Source: Ichthyophonus hoferi
Lineage: Eukaryota > Opisthokonta > Ichthyosporea > Ichthyophonida > Ichthyophonidae
DNA length: 27,933 nucleotides
Direction of reading: 5' to 3'
Assembly: GCA_002751075.1 (NCBI GenBank)
Contig: NAOQ01000045.1
Location: 118,722 to 146,654, forward strand
The notes below the pieces were generated by a model that saw only the letters and a program-made list of their open reading frames with translations, searched no databases and had not been told where the DNA came from. The position numbers and the translations under genes are program-made. Shown here one piece after another: positions 1-12,400 of the stretch (position 1 is the first letter of the stretch; each line of letters starts with the position of its first letter).

Positions 1-209
1 AGCCGGGCGCATATTCATTATGGCACACCAAATATGGAATGACTATTTTTATAGACTTGATATCAGTTAGTGAACGAGCAAGACCATACTAGTACAGATC
101 TATAGTATGTTTTTGGCCCAGTGAATAATTTAACATGAATAACTTATATTAATATTTATTTCTCAAGTTTCCAAAATTTTATTATCCATTACTATTTTTC
201 TAAGTCTAG

Positions 210-1259
210 ATGACTTATTTCAAGAACTATGCCACTCACATGCCCGAGAAGCAGAAGGTCATTTGCTACATCACTGGTGAAATCTGTGCTCAGGTCAACA
301 ACTCTCCCTTCATTGACAAGGTGAAGAAAATGGGCTATGAGGTCCTGTACATGGTTGAGTCCATTGATGAGTACGTCGTTCCGCAGCTCAAGGGGTTTGA
401 TGGTAAGAAGCTCATGCGCATCATTATGCAAGGCCTTGAGCTTGGGGATGAAGAGGAGGCCAAGACCAAGTTCGAGAAACAGAAGAAGAACATTGAGGGT
501 CTCTGTACCCTGTACTACCATTAAATAAATCCTTGGTGACAAGATTGAAAGGGTCATCACGTCTAATTACATTATCTCTTCCCCTTGCTGCTTGGTTACT
601 GGCCAGTTCAGCTACTCCGCCAACCTGGAGTGTATCTTGAAGGCTCAGACTCTATGGCAACACCATAGTCTCTTACATGGCTTCTAAAAAACTATGGAGC
701 TCCACCCCAACCACGTTACTATCAAAGCCCCTAATGAGAAGGCCTATGTTAACAAGAATGACAAGACCATTAAAGATCTCGTCCTCCTTCTCTTTGAGAC
801 CTCCATGCTCACCTCTGGTTTCAGTCTTGAGAAGCCCACCCGCTTTGCTGAGTGCATTTACCATACGATCAAGCTCGGTCTCTCTGGCCTCAGTGTGTCC
901 ATCGATGAGGAGGGGCAGGAGGAGGAGGATGTTTGTCCCTCACCCTTGATAGTAAGTATTTGTAACTATTGATCTTACGTGCACTTGTAATGTATTTCTC
1001 TTATTCCCCAAAAAAGCATTTATAAAAACATACCCTTATGGAGCCATATGCTAGTAGCCCATTTTCACACACTACTCTTGCTTTGAAGCACCAATCTATT
1101 AAATTACAAGTACGTATACATATATTATTTTAGGCTTTGCACCTGTCTATCTGAGTCTTTCTCCAAATCCTATCAAACCTTTCAAATCAACTACTAATGA
1201 ACAGTTTCATCTTTAGGTGACAAAGTTGCTGAGGACTCAAGATAGAGGAAGTCGATTAA
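210..1259 (+). pseudogene. HSP90: Decayed HSP90 C-terminal region with one intron
   Basis: HSP90 is the cytosolic ATP-dependent chaperone; only its C-terminal third is visible. Seen: from 210 the frame reads MTYFKNYATHMPEKQK, then YYITGE-like CYITGE, SIDEYVVPQLKGFDGK and GLC; frame +1 from 529 reads LGDKIERVITSN and SSPCCLVTGQFSYSANLE; another frame at 659-690 reads NTIVSYMASKK; frame +1 resumes at 694 with MELHPNH, KNDKTIKDLVLLLFET and SGFSLEKP. At least three frame changes therefore lie in the main block. A consensus donor GTAAGT is at 952. After an acceptor-like CTTTAG (1211-1216) comes GDKVAEDS, then after one more frame change IEEVD and a stop at 1257-1259, the family's TPR-binding tail. 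Position 210 directly follows TCTAG, which resembles an acceptor, so earlier exons may lie outside the window. Codons are C/G-ended, unlike the flanks. Either a dead extra copy or a gene damaged by assembly indels; a pseudogene is more likely because the sequence has also drifted (GLCTLYYH). Confidence 0.85.
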
Positions 1260-1689
1260 ACATTGTTTATTTTCTATACAGTAATAGGGGTAGATCTTTG
1301 GCTCTATCTCATCGGCAACTGCTTGATCTATGCACCTTAAGAATTTGTGGGTTTTTTTATAACCCTAGATGTGACCCTGGATATGCATAAAAACAGTTTT
1401 TTCAAATATTATTTTTATTTCTTGTCCCGGACGTTGCAAAAAATCATATCTGTTAGGTACCCAAAACGCAGAATTTTTTTCTAAAACTTTGTATTATACT
1501 GATAGATGCTAGAGTTATGCTACACAACGTTTTTTATTGACTTGAATGAAAATAAAACATGAGTTGGTATGCCAGAAAAAGAGATGTGATGTAATTTCCA
1601 AGAGAAGGAATTCAGGTCTAAATGTGAATGAGAAGATAAAAATTAGTAAGTATTACAGCTATGTGATAAAATTAGTATCAGAAACTATG
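1260..1689. other. Intergenic, no gene seen
   Basis: A/T-rich sequence between the HSP90 tail and the first dispersed repeat. It has short T and A runs but no ORF with recognisable homology, tRNA or clear regulatory motif. Confidence 0.5.
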
Positions 1690-2310
1690 ACATTTCCAGG
1701 GATTGTCTACAGCTGTCGGGATCTCCAATTGTATAACTGGTAATAGTTAATATTGTTGGATCAGTGTTAGCAATAGTCGCTTGATCGGATCTGTCTTTAA
1801 GGTTCAGTTGTTGTGATAAAGGTTCTATAGAGGGCCCATATACCAACTCTCTAGGTAACTGGCTGTATTTATCACATTTCTGTTCTAATTCAGGAAGGAT
1901 AGATGCTTTGATGTGCTTGGGTGCGAATGTGGAAATTGCAAAATGAGATCGATCAGTAAGGGGTGATGTTAGTAAGCAGTTCTCTGAGTTCTGAACGAGC
2001 GAGAGATCTGGACACTGATGATCATATACAAAAGCCAGTGGTGGATTAGACATTACAATAACGATGTGGTTATTATATATATGTAATTAAATGCAAAGTA
2101 TTTTTGTGTGCGTTTACGAGAACTTCGTATTTTGCTATTGATGCCACGCATCTGTGAGCGGGTTCGTATTTTTCAGTTGTGCTCGCGCATATGTGTGAGC
2201 GAAAGTCCTTTGTTATTGTTTTTTGTTTTCTTTAATACCTCGTTTTACCGCGGGTGTTATTTATGGGTTAACACCTGTAAAGCTGTGTTCAATAATCTAA
2301 ATGGGTCCAT
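1690..2310 (-). repeat. Dispersed repeat, copy 1, with minus-strand ORF of unknown family
   Basis: This segment aligns by eye along most of its length with 13835-14420 in the same orientation. Shared blocks are GGATCTCCAAT, GGTTCTATAGA, AGATCTGGACACTGAT and TAGACATTACAATAAC. On the minus strand it contains a 122-codon ORF (2053-1685) starting MSNPPLAFVYDHQCPDLSL, with DRSHFAIS, IKASILPELEQ, LPRELVY and SIEPL further on. The matching frame of copy 2 conserves these motifs. The stretch upstream of the ORF start (about 2054-2310) is also shared, including ATGCCACGCAT / ATGCCGCGTAT, GTGAGCG and AACACCTGTAAAGCTGT-like blocks, so the repeat carries leader sequence too. I do not recognise the protein. 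It could be the start of a mobile-element gene or of a host multigene family. No terminal repeats are evident around this copy. Confidence 0.7.
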
Positions 2311-2739
2311 TCATAAATAATCCTATTGACTATTCTGTTACAATTCATGAAAGATAACCGAGACCCACTAGGAATGTCTCTCATCCTATCTCAATAATAC
2401 TTCTTTGAATGGCTCATTATATTTATATTATTTAGGGTCAAGAATGATCCGGACTGTAACATACTTATTGACCCACTAAGAGGCTCATGGGTCAAAAAAA
2501 GTTGTTTTTTTGACAACAAATATTACAAAACAACCCGCCAAAAAGAAAAAGCTATAATATAATAATAATTATCATCAATGCCTTTTATAGGTTTTATTTT
2601 AAGTTAGTAAGTATATTTTTCAGTAAAATCACCAAGTTAAAATTGAGAAGCCGCACGAACTGTCTGGTTTGTGGTTAGTTATTTGAATTTTAGAAAATGG
2701 TTACTGTAGTTACCTAAAAGTATTTGGAGTTTGAGTTTG
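2311..2739. other. Intergenic, no gene seen
   Basis: A/T-rich DNA with runs of A and T and no supported coding region. Two GACCCACTA blocks (about 2363 and 2469) recur in the same orientation without an obvious larger repeat unit. Confidence 0.4.
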
Positions 2740-3250
2740 AAGGATAGGATACATAGGAGACAGGAGAAGTTTTGAAGGAAATGGGGTAGGGGTAGGTGGT
2801 CACGGCTGATCAAAAGATAGAATGGCACTAGTTTAGCTGGTGTATAAGTTGGTAAGAGAGCAGGGAAGGACGAAAACGTGGAATTAAGAGATCGAGAAAA
2901 GCAAAGAAAGATCTGAGTGGGATGGGGGAGCCGAGGAGAAAGAAGGAGAGAATGAGGAGCAGGAGAGATTGGGAGAAGAAGAGAGATAAATACCAAGAAA
3001 AATAGGAAGGGAAAGAATACATGGATTACTAGCGAACAGGTGGTAAAAAGATTAACTTGTAGAGAGAATACGACATACATATCAATAGAGAAAAGGCACA
3101 CACAGAAAGATAGAAAAAGAATACTTCTATATATTCATATCGGTGCATATCTATGCAGAAAAGGAGTCGAAGTAATTGGATATGTTCCAGAATGAAAGGA
3201 TTTAAAAGTGAATATATTTTTGGAGCAAATGAAGGAAGAATGATGATTTT
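2740..3250. repeat. Purine-rich (GA) tract
   Basis: The + strand is strongly G/A-biased, most of all at about 2870-3020, with blocks such as GAGGAGAAAGAAGGAGAGAATG. The long open frames read from the opposite strand here are Phe/Leu/Ser/Pro-rich, as any pyrimidine-rich strand would be, and are not evidence of a gene. The tract ends in a TA run at about 3253-3270, about 140 bp before the VPS36 start. Confidence 0.7.
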
Positions 3251-3408
3251 CAAATATATATATATATATGGATATATACTTATTTATTTACAATGACTTT
3301 TATTATATGAATAAGTGTTTGGATCTTTATTTTCCTTCTTAGTCCAAACCAAACTCATTAAAAGTATGTTAACACTTCGTTTACTCACGAAAGCAGACCA
3401 AGTCCAAG

Positions 3409-6400
3409 ATGCCTTCTCCTATACAGGCGTTTAGCGAGCTAAAGCTCACAGAAGCAGGCCGACCTATATATTTTCAAGGAGAGGATGAGATTATGTTTCA
3501 AGGGCAGGTGATTGACAAGTTTTCCTTTTTCTTTTATGGTTTTTATATGTTTACCTGCTATGTGGAAATCCTTCGTTATCTTTATTTTTTCTTTTGACTT
3601 TTTCTATCATGAAACAGAAGTTTTTTAATCTTACGTGGATATTCATACATAATGATTGTCACCTTGTTTTCTTTCAATCTCCCTTGAAGATGGCAAAGAA
3701 AAGTAGAATATAACAGCACTTTCTCCTTACATAGTCTAGTATATAGTTTGATCTTTCTATTCTGTATCTCTCTGCTGTCAGAGTACTTTCTTCGCATGAC
3801 GCTACCTACCCCCAACCCAGCTTTAGGAGTCTAACACTCTAAATTCTATCTACACCATCATTTCTATATTTACATAAGATCTCTCTCCCCCAATGGTAGT
3901 AATCCTAAACTACCGAATCCAGTCCACCTTAGCCAATCATACACTTCTCAGTTGCTTTGAAAGTTTTATGAAATGATAGAATTTCAATATATTCTCTATC
4001 CTGTAGTAAATTTAAAAAACGAAACTCACTAACACTATCATTTCTAGGTAGCATTGTATGACGGAGATAACAAAACAGCCATACCTGAGGGTACTATACA
4101 TATCACTACTCATCGCATTCTCTTCTTGGCAGAGTCTTACAGTAAGGTAATAGTTTCTTTATGGGAGGCCACTTATTAGGTTACAACGAGAGTGTGGGTT
4201 ACCACTTCAATTTATTTTTGGTGTATTAACAGACTCTCAGTATTATATATTGGCCTAGTCCTAACGTCCGATTGTCACACTATCTTAAGTTGAGGTTGTC
4301 AGAGATGTTCGGCCAGTAAGCATTATTCTTGGATGATAATTCAATATATCGAGTTACAGTTGTTAAGGATGGTAGAACTATGTGTGCAATTTTTTCAAGT
4401 AAACATTACATATATCTTGGAGCTGTGTTAACTGCTGAGATATCTTTCGAAAACAAGGCGATAAGTTCCCCACCCTCTATTCTATTTGCTTTAGATCATT
4501 ATGATAAAGGCAAAATTATTGAAAGAATTGTCTACCAGACATATCTTGACTAAGGGGATACGACGATAGGTACACCTAGTCTGGATACCGCGTTATTAAT
4601 CAACATAACGCTCAGGTATCTAGATTTAATTTACTTTTTCAGTAAAGTATTTTAAATATCTGCATTATAATCGCTTGGCAAAGTCAGTCCATCAGAGTGT
4701 CCTTATTGGATACTAATATAAAATACAGTCACTCCACATATTTCTTTTTTCGAATTGGTGACATTGTATATACACGCACTTTTATTAAACATGTCTTCGT
4801 GTTTATTTTTTATAATACTTTTATACTTTATTCATGTGATTAACAAACGATGAATTACGACTCCTTAGTTGAACTAATAATAATACAAATTGTTTAAAGC
4901 CCTATTGCTTGTTTTATCTTCAAAGTTTATCTTAATAAACAATCAGCTTGGTTTTTGACTATTGCTACGCTCTCCATCTGGATTCTCTCACCAGTTGGGT
5001 CAATTGCATTTCTATTATCTTTGCCCGAATATAGTTATTAGCACCCACATCAAGGCCGTCTAAGACGAAGTATACGGTAAATTGCAGGGATCGTACGCGA
5101 CGATCAACAAGATAGGTCTAGATCGTGAATGTTACATTAAGCGGAAGCAAAACAGTGTTTACACAAGTTATGTAAGCATACGCTTATACATGTACTCACC
5201 AACGTACCACCTTACTAATATCTACTCCACCTTCTCCCTCTTTCTCTTTATCTGTTCTGTGCCACCCACCATCACAGAGAACTGCATTATATCTCCCGCT
5301 ATCACTTATCTCCATGGTAGAGTACAACAAGAAATTTCTTCGACAGAGTCCTAAGATTTCCCTCTACCTCCATGCTCCCTATAAGTAGGTACTCTCTTAT
5401 GACAATTTTTGCTGCATAGGAAGACTTATAGATGCGAGCATGCATAGAGGGAGGAAGGGGGTGACATGCATTTGAGTGTAGGCTGAGCGGACTCTGTTTA
5501 AGAGAGAGATATAGGTACACATACATGATGAACTGAGAGAGGACGGGGAAAGATTTACAGAGACGAGAAAGAGCATATAAGCACACAAGAAATTATATAG
5601 TCAGAACAAGTGGGAGAAGGGGGAAATACAGAGATAACAATACAATAAATAGAAAGACACCCAGAAGGGAAAAGGTGCATATATGCGAAATATGTCACCT
5701 ATTGACAAAAATATTTTCGGTATGACATAGTTCTATAACTTTATAAACAAATGTATGTGACCTTGAATACATTTCCTTTTCTTTGCTCCTACGACATCTA
5801 CAATATTTCAGTTACTCATTCCATGTCTCTATCCTCCCTCTTTCCCCCATTCTTTACATTATATATATATATATCAACCTATACCAGTGGATATATCAAG
5901 CTATCTTTTCGGGGTCATGGTCATATAGAGAGCTTTGAGCAGGTCCAAGTGGTACTACAGAAATCAGAGGTCCTCCCTTATACCCTCTTATACCTTCACC
6001 CACCCTTCTTTCTTTTTCTAATCCATCTGTTAATTGGCCCTTTGACTGTTCCTCACCTCCCAAAATTTCCTCTCTTATTGATATTAAGATATTGACACTG
6101 GCTTAGTTTGTACTTAAAAAGGGGGACCATATATGCACACAAGCATGTGTACATAACGCAGAAATATACACTGTGTTTACAAACACATTTATTGATACCT
6201 ACCCACTTATATATAAATATACTGTTAAATACGTAGATTAATAGATTATTGTACATAAACGCACATGTATGCATATTTTGACTCTGAGACATGCACACCT
6301 TAATAATCTACTGCAGAGAATTACTCTTCATATATTCGCATTGATACACTTGATTAAATCCATATACCAAAGCTCTACATTTTGCCATTGCCTACCTGCA

Positions 6401-9400
6401 TTCCCTTTAGTCTATATTTCAATTATTTCTCCAAGTTTTACAAATTTTGCTGGTAAATGTGCGCAAGATCTATACATAATATTTTTGTATATATATGTTT
6501 ATTTATATATTTGTATATCGTGCATAGATCTATAACATATGTACCTGTCCCTTGTAAGTATCGTGCTTTTTCCAATACACTCTGATGTATTATTAGTCTG
6601 TATGTATGGGGTATGCTTGCATATACGATATATATATGCATGGTTTACCTTTATATATGTACATATGTAATCCTGTGATGTATCACCAATTATATACCAA
6701 CTATACAGTGGACGAGGCCTCCAGCTCCTGAAGGTCCGAAGGGTCTGCTGCCCAAACGATCTCCTATTAGTGCAGGCTTTGACCTATCACGGTCTGGTAT
6801 TGCTGGACTTCAAAGGGCAAAGGATGAGGTTAAGATTATACTACACTCTTATATTTACTTAGCTATTTGTATATTTCATTGCGTCTTTCCTGATTACTTT
6901 CCTGTCCTATTTAATAACTCTTCCTTTCTTCCCATCTATATGTATTGTGCACATTACACGAATGAAATGCAAACTTTTAATTTTTTTCTTTATATATCAT
7001 TATTTTTATTTTGCACCCCAGGCTCCCACATTTCTTTGAATAATACTACTACAGATATACTTCAAGGCGAGGTGTAAAATTAAAGAATATTTACCATTGT
7101 AATTTTAGTCTACTGTGGTGATACATACATACACGCATTTACATTTATGTTTCTATAGATTTCTACACGCGCAGATTGTATATACAGTCAGGATTAATAG
7201 AAAACCAGAGCAATAAGGGTAGGTCGCTGACACCAATAATACACACACACACACACACACACCAAACATACATGTGCATATATATATAGGAACGACAACA
7301 AACAGAGAAAGAGTTAAGTGAAGCTTTTGATGATTTGAACAGCCTAATGGACAAGGTATGCATTTCCAGACAGAGTAGTGTAACAGTGGGAGGATATTTA
7401 TTTGAGCGTCTGTACCTTTATAAGTTAGGACTTATAAAGGTTGGGTTCATAGGTTTATCTCTGCTTGTATATATGAAAATATTTGGAGTGGAGGGGGTAT
7501 TGATGTAGTTTACTTTTATACATGTAGTATGGTATGTATACGTGCCTATATGTAATAAGGATGATGAGAGGGAAAGGGAGCATGTGATTTAGGAAGGAAT
7601 ATATAGGAGGTCCGGCATGCGTACCGTGCTGAATTGATGCAAATCATTGCATGTGCTTAACATGCATGCACAGTATTTGTATATGTACATTCTATTGCTG
7701 TGTTACTAGGTAAAAATACGATAAAAACACATATATATGCGTGTTAATATAATAAAGGGAAGGAAATAGTGTATGTGTTTCAAATTGGTACAAAGAAATA
7801 TATTTATACATATATGTCTGTGTATTTGCGTTTATGTACGTTGTAGTACAGATATATATACACATGTATGTATGCATCTTTATTGGCATTATTTATACAT
7901 GTGTATGCCTGTATCTATATATTGGAGTAGTTTAGTGGTAGGGGTCATGACTAAAATATTCTATGCCCTGTAGGCGAAGGACATGGTAGGGTTAGCAGAG
8001 AGATTACAGAGTAAACTTGCAAAGCAAGCGGCCTCAGATGACGAAACAGCACAGTTCAAGGTTTGAAAATCTTGTTATTTTTAATATTTTATTTATCTGT
8101 ACATATATATCCCAAACTACATCTATATTTATATCTTGATTTGTATTTTTAGGAGTGTTTTCAGTCTATGCATATTTTAAATTGTACAAAGCTATGTCTA
8201 GATATTTACCATGTTGGTTCGTTTCATTTTAGTTATTCAACCTCTTATATGTATATATAAATATATATTCATTTATTTTTTACTACCACAGATACGTAGA
8301 CGCATACTTTATATCAAAAAATATTTAGAATTTTGTCTTACATATAGTAAAGGAAGAGGAGACGAGATAAGTTGCCTTACAGCCACATATTATTAATCAC
8401 TCACCCCTCAGAACTACATGCTTAGTCTAGGCTTGGTATCTCCTGTCACTAAAGATTCCACGGGTATGGCACATGATCCTTACCCAATATACTATGCACC
8501 CTAGTACGCTATACTTAGTTATGCACTACAGATAGGTTTCTTCTAACATGGACTGTTTTTTTTATATAGTTTTATACATATTCTTTACATTTTAGTTTTC
8601 CTCCCTCTTGATATTCCCTTCACTTTATCTCTTCCACCAAAAAACACTTTAATAAAATAATATATATGTCATATTTGTTTCTGAGAAAGAATCCTAATGC
8701 ATCTTTCTGTCTGCCGCCTCTTAAACGAGATATATTTGCTATAGACTCCAATATATTCTGCTGTCCAAGTCTCTCTTCAGTCCCAACCACTCCTGTTTTG
8801 CACTGTCCTCCCTGCTTAATTCATTGTCTTTTACTTTCTTACTTGTAGTAGTGATTGTATTGCCTCTTCCCAACCAACAACATGCATATTGTGCCCAGTC
8901 ATATTGCTTTATTCGTGTTGAGCGTATGCATTAATAGTACGAATGACCCAGCCAAGGTATCTAAATAGGCTGGTGCGCACAGATATAGGTACTATATGTA
9001 GTAACAGAAATGATAAAAAACACCAACATACCATATACTGTAATAGCTTATATAGGTTTATTATTTCCGTATTTGACTGTACTATATTTCTATTGTCTAA
9101 ACGTTATTTTACCTTTTCAGGAACAGGTCAACAATACTTTAGAGAGTTGGCTCGAGAGCTGGCGGATTTTTTGATAAAGCCACTAAAGGTATCTATCTGT
9201 TTCTATCTTTATCTCTTAATATGGGTAGGGAGGATAGAATAAGATAAGGAAAAAGAGGAGACATGCTTAAGGCTAATAAAATGACAAAACGGAAGAAAAA
9301 GACAGTATAAACATAAGCTTGCAGGTAATCTAGGTGATGAAGAGGTAAGATAATAGATATGAACGACCAGGGTCAACGAACAGCGTCAGGTATCTAAAAG

Positions 9401-12400
9401 GTGTGGTGTATGGAGTGTAGGATCAAGGTGGGACTATTGGCCTTACAGATGTATATTGCTTATACAATAGAGCCAGAGGGTTACAAGTAAGTTAATACTT
9501 CCTCTAGTGTGGACTGATATCTCTGCATTATATATATATATGCGTATAAGTGTACTTTAACACATATTTCCATATGCATGTACGTATATATATATATATA
9601 TATATATAACATGTATAAACTGCAAGGACACACACACTAGCATACACAGAGATATCCCATTACATACATACGGATGTATGCATTTTTCTCTTTTATACTT
9701 TTGGTTTAAGGAATTGAGATTAGAAGATAAAAGCAATGCATTACGATGCTGTTGGGTTCCTTATCACCTGCATGTAGTGGCGATATGACAAATTTACCAT
9801 CTCTTCCTAAAGAATATTCATGAGTACTATATATTGTTTATTTATTTTCATATTACTACTATTAACGACTATATATAGATATAGGCAGTTTATTTCCATC
9901 TTATTACAATAAAGTTGTGCTATATGCCAGTTTATTTTCAAACTACCACCGCTATACAGTGTTATACAAGTAATTCAATCACTCACCACTACATTATAGC
10001 GATATATAAACCTATATATATATATATTATGCTGACTTCCTGTCATATCACAATCATAGCTTATTTCACCGGACGATCTTCTTAATGCATGTCGATTATT
10101 TGAGCAGTTGAGACTCCCTGTGTGCATGCGCATCTTCCCCTCTGGTAGGCAGGACGGGTTTAACAGTTATTTCTCTTTCTCTGTACGTCTATGTAATGCG
10201 TTTATATATGCATGTATTCTCAAGGAGGATACTTTTGTTTTCAATAATTTTTAACATATATATATAGAGAAAAAGCTTTATTTTTGTGGCTGTGGTTGTT
10301 TTAGTGGAATTCGTGTGAATGTATACATTCATGCTTTTATATACATGTATACCTATATGCTATTCAGGTTTTTTTACCAGACAAATCACCAGGAGACGTA
10401 CACATATGGACACTGTGTATATACGTGTTTAAGAAAATGACAAAAAGGGAACGTATATGTGTACTTATGCGAATTTGACACAGAAGCAATAAGGGGTTTC
10501 AGGAAAAGAGGTCACTATTATTGGCCTTTACCACCCTCTTTATCAATAGTTAAATTACTTTATATTACCATTATCCCGGCTTCTATCTAACATATTGCGG
10601 TGGTTGCCAGGTGTGATAGTGGTGCAGTTAGTGTCACAGACAGATGATGCCATAGCCAAGGCGATAGGTGTACTGTTCAAGAGTGATACCATTACTAGTA
10701 CGGCGGAATGCATCTCCATGACAACCACAGAATACGCCACGGTACGTGTAATTAGGGTTCAATGAGCTGACCTTACGGTGATATATATACGGATATAGAT
10801 ATATGTGCATATGTACGTCCGTGGATATGAAGGGGAATTTAGGGATATAGATTATCCCTCTCGCATACTTACTGTTAGGTATATGTTGTTGTAGCTTTTC
10901 CTTTCTATGAGTTGGTGTTTACGTAACAGACTCATTGGAATTTGTTAATAGAGTATGTATGTGTTTTTGTTTTTGTAAGTATTTTTATTGCTGTTATTTC
11001 TTTTTTCTATAGAGGGACGTAGATATGTTTATACCTCAGCTACTCTTTATGTAGTAGGTCATAACGACATACCAATATGTGTCTATATTTATTTTTATTT
11101 GATGGTGTTGGGCTATATAGCAATGCATATTGGCTGAATGCTCTTTAACAGTATGTAATTTTTATCTATGTGGTGTGTTAATAGATGTTATTCCTGAAGA
11201 ATAGAAAAGGATAGAACGCAAGGATTAGATGGTTGTAGTATAGGATATAGTTTTCTATGATGAGTTGTATATTTTGAAATCATTTTAAATGATCACTTAT
11301 AATTTAGACGCAATAATTGATTGGGCACCTACGAACTAAGAAAATATAGTTAAACTAGGAAATTTAAAAGTTAATTATGGCAAAAACCATTGCAATCATG
11401 CTTGATATTATCAGTATTTTTCTCAATGGTGATATTACTAATTATTCATAATAAACCACATACAACATGCAAAAGCTATCTATAAATCTATCGAACTCCT
11501 TCTATCTCTCCGATACTTGGAACATCCAATATCATGAGTACTGATTGCGCGCACACACGCAAAGAGCATACACTAAATCACAATATGTACAATATATATC
11601 TTATGTACTCTTTGTTTTACTTACTCACCCATTCGTGCAAAGTCCTACGCAACTATATGCACCCTTACATCCACGTACATAAGCGCAGGCAGACACCCAT
11701 TCACCCCATACACTTACACACACCTACATCGCTAATGTATTCCATGCCATTATTCACTGCCCACTAGCCCGTCCAAGATCCTAANNNNNNNNNNNNNNNN
11801 NNNNNNNNNNNNNNNNNNNNNNNNNNNNNNNNNNNNNNNNNNNNNNNNNNNNNNNNNNNNNNNNNNNNNNNNNNNNNNNNNNNNNNNNNNNNNNNNNAAC
11901 ATGCAAAAGCTATCTATAAATCTATCGAACTCCTTCTATCTCTCCGATACTTGGAACATCCAATATCATGAGTACTGATTGCGCGCACACACGCAAAGAG
12001 CATACACTAAATCACAATATGTACAATATATATCTTATGTACTCTTTGTTTTACTTACTCACCCATTCGTGCAAAGTCCTACGCAACTATATGCACCCTT
12101 ACATCCACGTACATAAGCGCAGGCAGACACCCATTCACCCCCATACACTTACACACACCTACATCGCTAATGTATTCCATGCCATTATTCACTGCCACAG
12201 CCGTCCAAGATCCTAAGATTTTATTGCTTAATCCTCTGTCCTTTTCTTTTACGGATATACACTGACCCCCACATCCTCCTATATACACCGTATACCCGTA
12301 CAGGCTCGCACAATACCTGTTATACTAGCAAAAGAGCAGTTACTAGTAGGTGAGGCACATGGAATGGTGTGCCGTGACGACAGTATTGAGGGTCTTAGGT

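Noticed and set aside
1690-2053. Treating the minus-strand ORF of copy 1 as an ordinary host gene
   Set aside because: A second homologous copy with shared upstream sequence lies 12 kb away, so repeat status is better supported; host gene family status is not excluded.
2679-3101. 140-codon minus-strand ORF rich in Phe, Leu, Ser and Pro
   Set aside because: It is the pyrimidine-rich strand of a purine tract; overlapping frames are open too, and no domain is recognisable.
11534-12216. Two near-identical ORFs beginning [12 protein letters not shown]
   Set aside because: They lie inside VPS36 intron 12 in the duplicate gap-flanking sequences, are CA-rich, and their ends differ because of small indels.
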